DNA of 64,000 nt from Gaeumannomyces sp. JS-464. Its lineage: Eukaryota; Ascomycota; Sordariomycetes; Magnaporthales; Magnaporthaceae. The notes below the pieces were generated by a model. The model saw nothing but the letters and a program-made list of their open reading frames with translations. It searched no databases and was not told where the DNA came from. The stretch's first letter is position 1; each line of letters starts with the position of its first letter. A program made the translations under genes and the position numbers. Positions 55,481 through 64,000 of this stretch are shown one piece after another. The stretch spans positions 11,365,501 through 11,429,500 of the forward strand of contig NGZR01000001.1 of NCBI GenBank assembly GCA_002197995.1, in the 5' to 3' direction.

Positions 55481-58011
55481 ATGGAGCCGAAAGAAGGGGC
55501 CAACCCGCAGAGGAAGGGCTCGGACGACTCGGGCAGCGTCCTCGTCGAGCACCGCTCCCACGCAGGCGGCGGCGGCGGCCCGCAACAACCGACACAGCCG
55601 GCGGCCGACGGCGGCGCCGCGTCGCACAAGCCGTCGTCGCCGTCCGGCTCGGCACCAGGGGCGGCGCGGGCCAGCGGCTCCGGGCCAACCGGCGGCTCGC
55701 CAACCCGCTCGCGGGCCGCGGGCGCGCCGAGCTGGCCGCCATGGGCGAGGAGTACTGCCGGCGCCGGGTCGGGCTGGCCGCCGACGAGGACGTGCGCGCC
55801 TTTCGGCTCGGGGCGGCCATTGCTGGTGACGACGGCGACGACGATGACGATGACGGCTTTGGGGGCGGCAAAGGGCCGAAGGGGCTCGAGGACGTCGTCG
55901 CGGGCGGCCTGACGGCGCACGAGAGGGAGGTGCTGGCCAAGGAGGTCACGCACAAGTGGTCCAACCCGGGGATGCTGTATTGGGTTGTTGCTAGTGAGTT
56001 TTTTTTTTTTTTTGTGTTCCTGATACATTATACGATCAAAAGAGGGAAAGGGGACTGACGTTTAATTTGCCGTGTTAGTATGCCTCCCTCTGCGCCGCCG
56101 TTCAGGGCATGGACGAGACGGTGGTGAACGGTGCGCAGTCATTTTACAAGCACCAGTTCGGCATCGGCGGCGAGGGCGGCCGGGACGCCTGGCTGCTCGG
56201 CTTGACCAACTCGGCGCCGTATCTGTGCTGTGCTGTTCTCGGGTGCTGTAAGTTCTTTTCTGGCTACAGATTTTATCACGTCCTACCCCTCGATGGAAGG
56301 GGAAAGCAGCAGATTTAAAAGATCCTTATAGTGGCTAACTTTGTTGCGTGCGTCTGCTCAGGGCTCACCTCGCCCATGAACCATCGGTTCGGGAGGAAGG
56401 GGACTGTTTTCTGGTCTTGCGTCAGTACGTATGCTCCCGCAACACATGTTCACCCCTGAGTTGAGGATGTGTCCCCGATCCCTCTTCTCGCAGGCAATAA
56501 CCGGAACACTACGCGCAACAACAGTCTCGGCCGTGGCCTGCCTCTGGCAAGCCTTCACCAACACGTGGTGGCACATGTTTATCGCCCGTTTCTTCCTAGG
56601 CCTCGGAATCGGGCCCAAGTCGGCGACGACCCGTAAGTGTTCATAAGGGTTTCAAATCCGTGGAAACACCGACTGGGCGAAACTGACTGTTTTCCTCGTG
56701 CGTCTTTACAGCAATGTTCGCTGCCGAGTGCGCACCCCCGAAGCTCCGTGGCGCCCTCGTCATGCAGTGGCAGGTCTGGACTGCTTTTGGCATCATGGTT
56801 GGATATGTTGCGGACCTGGCATTCTACTTTGTGCCTGACCACGGCGTCCAGCTCGGCCTGAACTGGCGTCTCATGATGGGCAGCGCGGGAGTCCCTGCCG
56901 TCGTGGTCTGCTGTCTGATCCCCTTTTGCACTGTAAACCTCTCAAGTCTATCATAATAACCCCTGAGAACCCGATGGAAATAGGAACTGACAAGAAGCCA
57001 AACCAAAGGAATCCCCGCGGTGGTACCTCACAAAGGACAGGCACCTCGACGCCTACAGGGCCATCAGCAGCCTGCGCCACGAAAAGGTGCAGGCGGCGCG
57101 CGACCTCTTCTACATGCACGTGCTCCTCGAGGCGGAGCGCGAGACGCAGCACGGCGCGACCACGCTCTCCCGCGTCCGCGAGCTGTTCTCCGTGCGGCGC
57201 AACCGCAACGCCTGGTGGCGAGCGAGATCGTCATGTTCATGCAGCAGTTCTGCGGCGTCAACGTCATCGCCTACTACTCGTCCGAGGTCTTCCTGGGCGC
57301 CGGCCTCGGCGAGGTCTCGGCCCTGGGCGCGTCGCTGGGCTTCGGCGTCATCAACTGGCTCTTTGCGCTGCCGGCCTTCTTCACCATCGACCGCTTCGGC
57401 CGCCGGTTCCTGCTGCTGGCCACGTTCCCGCTCATGGCGCTGTGCCTGTTCTTTACGGCTTCTCCTTCTGATCCCCAAGGCCTCGCCCGCGCACGTGGCC
57501 TGCATCGCCCTGGCATTTACCTGTTTGGGATGGTCTACTCGCCAGGCGAAGGTCCTGTGCCCTTTACGTACTCTCGGCCGAGGCCTATCCGCTTTACATC
57601 CGGCCGCTGGGCATGTCGCTGGCGACGGCGACGACGTGGTTCTTCAACTTTGTGCTGAGCGTCACGTGGCCCAGCATGCTGGCGGCCTTCAATCCGCAGG
57701 GCGCCTTTGGCTGGTATGCCAGTTGGAACATCGTTGGCTTCTTCGGCGTCCTGCTGCTCGTGCCCGAGACCAAAGAGCGCACGCTCGAGGAGCTGGACGC
57801 CGTGTTTGGGCGTCAGCGCGGCCAGCCTGGTGAGGTACGGCCTCGCCAGCCTGCGGTACTTTTCGGCCGGCACCTGCTCGGGGGGGACGTCGCGCCGCCG
57901 GTGGTGCCGCACGCGTCGCTCGAGGCGCGCCTCGACGATGACGTCGTCGGCAGCGGCAGAGAAAAGGAGAAAAGGGGGCAGCTGCAGCAGGACGCTGCGG
58001 CTGGAGTATAA
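55481..58011 (+). CDS. MFS sugar/polyol transporter (frame broken many times)
   Basis: Expected to be a 12-helix plasma-membrane transporter of the sugar-porter family. Family blocks are visible in order: MDETVVNGAQSFYKHQFGI, TNSAPYLCCAVLGC, then WLTSPMNHRFGRKGTVFW (the sugar-porter RFGRK loop), IARFFLGLGIGPKSATT, PMFAAECAPPKLRGALVMQWQ, LNWRLMMGSAGVPAVVVCCLIP, SPRWYLTKDRHLDAYRAISSLRHEKVQAARDLFYMH, MFMQQFCGVNVIAYYSSEVF, TIDRFGRRFLLL, MVYSPGEGPVPFTYS, AYPLYIRPLGMSLATATTWFFNFVLSVTWPS and VPETKERTLEELD. Several short introns fit (for example at about 55993-56080, 56250-56361 and 56632-56711). At least six frame changes are needed, notably near 55660, 56085, 57225, 57465, 57520 and 57570. The ETKERTLEELD end and RFGRK loop resemble the myo-inositol/polyol group; the substrate is unproven. 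Confidence 0.75.
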
Positions 58012-58537
58012 GTAACGCACACATACTAGTATAAACATAGCATCGTGTGTGTTTCTTTCTTTGTTCTGTAATCCTTTTTCACTCTAGTGTCTTTCTGGTG
58101 TTTCTCTGCCGGTTCTAGGATCACACGCTCGCCGTTTGCGCCGGCGTGACACACACACACCTCTCGGAGAGAATATGCCGGCAAATGGGCTTGCCCATTC
58201 ACACGCCCTGTCACGCCCCTGACGATCCTGACCGGCAAGCACGGCAAAGCGGTTGGAAAAGAGGAACGCTCGCATAGCTGCATGGGGCCCTGACCCCCTC
58301 CGCCACTATTTTGTATTGTATCTGCTAGATGCACACAACCAAAGGATGACCCAGGAAAGGGCAAATGCGACAATGTTACCTCTCTCATTATTGTTGTTTC
58401 TGCTAGCCAGCGGGATGGATGGATGCAGGCGCTTCCGCCGGCCCTAGGCTGGTTTCAAGATTGTGTCTCAGGCTCGCTGGGCTTATTTTGGCACGATCCA
58501 TCGCAATCCATGGAGGAGGGTGGAATGGTGCACATTA

Positions 58538-58555
58538 GGGGGGGGGGGGGGGGGG
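58538..58555. repeat. G18 homopolymer
   Basis: Eighteen consecutive G, followed by TATATAGC. Homopolymers this long are error-prone in sequencing, so the length is uncertain. Confidence 0.9.
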
Positions 58556-60715
58556 TATATAGCGGGAACGATAGATAGGTGCACACGCAAGGCCGCACAA
58601 ACACGCAGCACAAACACGCAGCACACACACACAGGCCATGATCAAGAGCGAAAGCAGACAAAAACAGCAGGCACACGCGGAGATGAGGCAGGGGCCCAGG
58701 TCGATATTTTGCCCCTCCCGACGGCGGGCCCCTTTCACGTTTCCTTTGCTTCCACTCCAGAGCTTCTCGAAGCAAAAAAAAAAAAAAAAAGCACGGAACG
58801 CCTAGCAAGCAGTCCGTCCGGAGTGGGCTCCTTTTGCGGTGGACGGCCAAAGTGGGGATTCGACAAAACCCAACATGGAACGTTTCCCGCGCAGCAGCAG
58901 GCGCCTCCTTTTTTTTCTTCTTTTTTTTTTTTTTCTGGATTGGGTCGTCTCCCCTTGACATGTTCGTTTCCTGTCGCCGAGGGTGGATGCCACTTGCTGT
59001 GTCGCCGCATGCACCTGTCGGCCCTGGCCCTCTCCCTGCTGCCTTGGCCCTTGGCTGTTGTGTGGCCGGGCATGACCGTCCGGCGCAGCACATGGAAAAT
59101 AAACAAAAAGAGAGGCATTTTGCCTCCGGAGGGTGCATATGTGGTGGACGTATAAAAACAAAAAAAGGGATGCTGCCGCGGGGCGTTGTCCCGTTGCGGC
59201 TAGCGGAAGAGAGCCGGTGACCGAGAGCGAGAGGCAGAGAGAGAGAGAGTCATGGTTGAATGTGACAAGGACGAAAAAAGCGCCAAACAAAAACATGGAT
59301 GGGTTCGATTGAGGTTCCATGTTATGCGGCCGCATAAAAAATTCTGGAACGTTGGTGGGCGGCCGTCTGTCCACAACAAAAACCTGCCAGCCAATCCCCG
59401 CCGTGCATAGATCTGTATAGCGTTTTCGGCGATGATCATGGCTGTTGAGCGTGTCTTGTTTATTAGTATAGTACATAGTGCGGCGGCGGGCGGGCCAGCC
59501 GTCCGGTAATGAAAGGGGCTGGCCCCTTCCTGGGGGTATAAAAGGAACAATAGTGCAACGGCAGTTCGAGAGGATGCGGTGCTCTTTCAGCGAATCATGG
59601 ACGGGGGAGCCCGGCGCGACGATCGGATCGGAAATCCCGGTGTTTTTCTTTTTCCTTTTCTTTTTCTTTTTTTCTTTTCTTATTATTCTTCCTCTCCGTT
59701 GTGCAATCCAGGGGCGCGAGACTTGGACATGACAGCAAGCATGACCGATGTCCCATTCAGGGGTGCGCGGGACTGACGGGGTGGCAGCAGCAGTAGCAGC
59801 GAGCCAGCAGCATGTCACTCACGCCGTCACAGTCACCTCACGGCACACACACAAACTGCGACAGGACGAAGATGAATTGTCCGTCTTTCCGGGGTGAAAA
59901 GGTGCCCCTGCTGACTTGCCGCACTGCCCGTCACGAGTCATCCCAACTGGCCATTTGCCATCCACTGCGGGCGGGGTGGGGGATGAGACGCGACGAGGGG
60001 AGAATCCAATCACCGACGCGTCGTCTCGAGTGGCACGCAGCAATTTTGATTGATGGACTTTGCGTCGAGACGGTGAGCGGGTGTGGGTTGTACTTGAATC
60101 CCGTGCCGATTTTTCGGGCAATATTCCCGCCACCCTAAAAGCCAGGTAGAAGGAACCAGGCTCCTAGGTAGGTCGACAGCCAGAGCATGGCTACCTAGCT
60201 ATCAATGTTCAAGGTGTCACGCTGTCAGACGAGATCACGGCAAACGTGCCCAGCCATGCCAGGCTTCACCTGAGAGGCAGGCGCTGCGTTCGTGCCGAGT
60301 GGTTGCATCGTGTGGCGTTCAATAGGGTTGAACCAACCCCCCAGCGCGGGCTCCTCCCCTGGTCTTTCTGCGAGCACTTTCTTCTTCATCTCATGGATTG
60401 GCACATTGGACTCCATGGGGAGAGCCCTCAGGGTGTGACTGGTGATCAGGGTACCGCACTAACAGGGCTCGCAGGCCACACGCGCAGGGCGGACCTCATT
60501 CGGTATTAGCGTGGTTCCCGCCATCCTTGTCTCTCACACACAATAGGTTGGCACATCTCCCCAGCCCGGCTTGTTCATCACCATCAAAAAAGGGAAAAAA
60601 GGGAATATATCGATTTCGCTCTTGCGAATCAAGTGCCACCGCCAGGATCACCATCGATCAACCCAGGGCCGTGCAGAGCTGCCAGCCGTGGCCCGAGCGC
60701 AAAACAATCATCTGG

Positions 60716-60795
60716 TCTTTTTTAATTATATTTATTTTTAAATTTTTTTATATTTTTTTTTATATATTTTTTATATTTTTTAAAAATTTTTATTC
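60716..60795. repeat. AT-only low-complexity tract
   Basis: About 80 bases made almost only of T and A with repeated TTTTTATATT units, set in GC-rich surroundings. Could be a nucleosome-free or scaffold-attachment type element, or simple-sequence expansion. Confidence 0.8.
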
Positions 60796-61785
60796 TCCTG
60801 TGCGCTTGGTCGTGTTCGGTCGTTTGTACCTTGCGCATGCCAAAAGGCAAGCGCTGCGAGGAACAGGGGAAAAAAAGAAGCAAAGTTGGCGGCGGCCGGG
60901 ACTGCCGCTGTGTGTGCCTTGGCGACGACTGAATGATGGGTGTGCGACTCTGCACATCAGCTTATTCCCTTTGTGGCAGTGAGGCGTGCCGATCGGCCTT
61001 GCTAACACAGGGGGCGGCGCGCGTCGTCCATGGCCAAAGCTGAGCTACACCCGAGAATTTGAACAAACCGACTGCCTGGCCGCATTTTTCGTCTTGTTTC
61101 TTTTGTGCTTTTCGTTCTCGTTTCTTTGTTCTCTTCTGCATTGCAGATGTGGGCCGCGGCGGTGTGCAACGAACCACGCGATGTGGAATGGGATCACCGC
61201 CTGCACAGAGAGCACACGAAGAAGAAAGGCACCGCCCTCTCGGCGCAAATAATAATTGGTATTATTGTTCGGTACTTTGTTAGTGCAACGCACTTCTCAC
61301 CGCATCGCAGGGCGGGTGGACGACGGATGCGGAGTGAGGGAGGCAATGTTGCCGTTCAGGCCGCCACAGACACCGACGTGTGTGAAACCCCGAACCTGCA
61401 CGCAATCCTGCGAAATACAAGCCGCGAAATACCAGCCGACCACCACCCCTCGGACCACGGGCAGTTCGCGGTGCACAATCTCAGGTCTCCGCCGCGGCGG
61501 GTGTGGCCTTCGCTTTTGGAAATTTGGAACGGCCGCTAGCCCGACAAGGTCGCCAGCCGACCCAAGCACAGGCCGCCCGGGAAGCTCGCACCGGCCACTC
61601 TTGGCTTTCGCTGGTCGCAGTGCAGGGACCCTGTTTAATTCCCCTTCTGGGACGTCCTCATGGTGTCATGGATTCCCCTGCATACCCCCTTTTTCCAGGT
61701 CGTGACAAAAAGAAAAAAAAAGAGAGGCGAAAGCGAAAAAAGGCATGTCCTCCACCTAGGCCACCATCGACCTTGAGCTTCAGAG

Positions 61786-61812
61786 TTGCAGTTGCAGTTG
61801 CAGTTGCGGTTG
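61786..61812. repeat. TTGCAG hexamer repeat
   Basis: Four to five tandem copies of TTGCAG/TTGCGG in the gene-poor right end. No coding context recognised. Confidence 0.85.
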
Positions 61813-64000
61813 CGCCAAGTCCGTATTTGTTTCCTCGTCCGTCCGCGACCCCGTCAAAAAAAGAATGCGGGCGAGGGAGCGGATGCACAACACGGTTGAG
61901 ATTAACCACCACCCTTCTTCTGCCGCGCCGCCGTCAAACAAGACTGGGGAAAAGGCGACTAAAAAAGGACAGGGAGTCTGCCTGGGCCTGCATGGCGAAC
62001 GGAGCATGTTCATGCGTTAGCCGGCCGGAGGCAGATCCTCCCCAATCTCTTTCTTGTTCCCCTTGCCTCGCGGCCGGGCCGCTCGGCAAAGCACAAGCAA
62101 AGAAAGCACGAGGCGACATTTGAAAGAGAGACAAGCGGAATTGCGCCTGTCGGGCTGTCTGTTCCATCCGACTGGGGAGAGCGGGCTGAAGAGGGCTACG
62201 AAATAAAATACGGCAGAAATTGGCTGACAAGGAATTACGAGACGGGCCGTTGGGGACGACAGGAACGAACCTATCCGGTTCCACAGGCGGCGGACACAAA
62301 GGGTCGCCTTCTGCTGGGCGGCAGGCGCTGTGCGAGCCGTCCGGAAACTGAGAAAGCCAAATCAATCAGGCCTCTCTCCACTTTTTTCTTTTTCTTTTTC
62401 GGATGGGGAAAGGGCCTTGGTACCCCAGTTTTTTGCTCGTCGTCCATCTCGCTCTGCTGTCAGTGCTGGTCCCTGCAAATCAACGTGATCCTGTCTCGGC
62501 CCCGTTCTGCTGTGTTGGCAAAACAACACCCTTCGAGTCCGTCGGCTTAGGTTGCTCGCTGTCTCGCGATCGTCGCTTGATAACAGGCGCGCATGGCCAA
62601 CCAGCGGGTGGCAATCGCCCCCATCTCTGGCTCGGATGGATTGTTTACTTTATTCATCTTTCTGCCCTGAGCCAACCCTGGTCGTCATGCCTGTGGTGGA
62701 CGTCGATTGTTGCTGCTGCTGCTGCTGCACAAGCCGGCTTTGTCGTCAAGGACCAGTGGTCTGGCCCAATTGCCGCCACCTGCTCTTGGATTCCCCTCGA
62801 CTGGCTACAGACAAGCCATAATTCACAGGATGAACGAACGGGGCCTTTCTGTTGCATGCCCGCCGATCGGCTGGCATAATCAACGACTCAGGCGGGGTGG
62901 TCTGGACAACGCCCGCGTCTGCCGTGGCGTCTTGCAATTGCAGCGGCGGACTGGGCTGGGCTGTGTCTTTGTAAATGTGCGGCCGTCAAGTCTGGCTGAC
63001 GGCCATCACATCAACATCACCACTGGTGCTTGTGCAGGCCGGTGCAAAAACGGGCTCTCCAGTTTTCGGTTGGGCACACCAACAGTCTGGATCCCTTCTG
63101 CCAATTCGCCCTTTATGCCGTCTCTGTCCTCCCCAATCCCTTGCTGGCGTGTTTGACGATTGGGGCCTCTTTATTTTCCATGGGCCCCAAACGGTGTGCA
63201 ATCTTGTTTTCTGCCCTCCGCGAGTCGCCCCCGGTCGTCTGGCGCAGAAACTGACACCCCCGGCATCGCCCTTAGCGAGATTGGGGGAACCCCCCGGCAC
63301 CCCTATCGACATCCATCTCTCAGCCCACACCCCAGTCGAGCACCTTCATGCTGCTGCACAGCGACTCCCGGCGGATTCGCCCATTCTGTGGTCCCAAGCC
63401 CGCCAACGCCAGCCCAATTGAACCACTCGGCCCCAATCCACCACTGACGATCCGCCTGGAATTGGACGGTAGGTAGGCTGGCCAGTTTCGGGTTTCCGAC
63501 CCTCTCCCTGCGAGCGGCGTTTCCTGTCGTCTTGGGGGTCCTCTCTTTCTTCAATTCCATGCATCATTGTTTACGACGCCCGTGTTTCTCCTTCAACAGC
63601 GACTGCCAGCCCGAGGAGCCCGCCTGCTGGAAGGCCCCTGGACCCGGCCGACCCGCTTGATGCATTAGCCGTCGGTCTGTGCTGCGCACTGCTTGTCGAA
63701 TGCAGCATCTTGCGAGGCGTCGTGCAGAGACATTGGCGCACACAGACACAGACAGCGTGCCCAGCCGAGCCAGGCACACGCCCCCCCAACGAGCCCACTC
63801 TGGACAGCACACCTCACAGCAAGCACCGCGTAGAGCAGAGCATAGCAGCCGGCCCACTGCTGCGAGCGCACCTGTGCTAGCACGGCGGAGAAGCGCACGC
63901 TTTAACGTGAACCTCGCGATTCCTTGCCTCTCCCCCGTCTTTCTTGGAGCCCGCTACAGCCAACAGCGGGCCAGCCAGCCAGCCCGCCCGCCCCAGGTAG

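Larger units (their letters stand above)
58012..64000. other. Large gene-poor terminal region, simple-sequence-rich
   Basis: Nearly 6 kb without a gene I can support. Frames on both strands translate to low-complexity sequence. It holds a G18 run, CACACA stretches (58150-58165, 58627-58642), A-runs (58774-58790), T-rich tracts (58905-58935, 59640-59690), an AT-only block (60716-60795), a TTGCAG hexamer repeat (61786-61812) and CTG triplets (62709-62727). A TATAAAAGG box at about 59537 has no ORF behind it. This may be the long regulatory region of a gene beyond the right edge; that is inference. Confidence 0.5.

Noticed and set aside
58802..59818. 338-codon minus-strand frame
   Set aside because: Crosses A-runs giving poly-Lys and has no coherent domain; chance frame in simple sequence.
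1..64000. Biosynthetic, effector or mobile-element cluster
   Set aside because: No polyketide synthase, NRPS, transposase, reverse transcriptase or integrase motifs seen; the genes are mostly housekeeping.

Overview
The window is nuclear DNA of a filamentous ascomycete (Pezizomycotina, most likely Sordariomycetes). The support is GC-rich coding sequence, short introns with GTRAGT/YAG borders, low-complexity disordered regions, and fungal proteins such as a Dicer-like 2, an RRG9-type mitochondrial factor, a GT34 mannosyltransferase and a DUF7514-type protein. I see no prophage, insertion sequence, CRISPR array, rRNA or convincing tRNA. The order placement is inference.

Layout. 0-9 kb: a partial minus-strand protein with an N-terminal SUMO-interacting-like motif (1-1246), an AT-rich patch, an RRG9-like gene and a WDR62/MAPKBP1-like WD40 protein. 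10-25 kb: argininosuccinate synthase built from tiny exons, an Rgp1-type Golgi GEF subunit, a Dicer-like protein, an RCC1-repeat protein and proteasome subunit alpha-2. 26-40 kb: a RING-CH membrane E3 ligase, a Mnn10/Mnn11-like mannosyltransferase, a small Arg-rich zinc-ribbon protein, sphingosine-1-phosphate lyase and pyruvate dehydrogenase kinase. 43-58 kb: a protein kinase with an FHA-like N-terminus, a coiled-coil protein, a Stc1-domain protein, a DUF7514-like protein and an MFS sugar/polyol transporter. 58-64 kb: almost 6 kb without a supportable gene, rich in homopolymers and simple repeats.

The genes are mostly unrelated housekeeping functions, with several divergent pairs sharing 1-3 kb promoters. 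There is no biosynthetic cluster. The one thematic link is RNA silencing: a Dicer-like protein and a Stc1-domain protein lie 28 kb apart.

The strongest overall observation is that many conserved genes (RGP1, DCL2, RCC1, RING-CH, MNN, PDK, kinase, coiled-coil, Stc1, DUF7514, MFS) change reading frame once or several times at single-base steps, often in homopolymers or GC-rich repeats, with recognisable family sequence on both sides. Others (RRG9, WDR62-like, ARG1, PRE8, DPL1) are fully open. I read this as uncorrected indels in the assembly rather than mass pseudogenisation, but the sequence alone cannot decide. Other points of interest are ARG1 microexons that split the SGGLDT loop, a 29-nt exon carrying the Dicer Walker A motif, and long microsatellites inside or beside genes.
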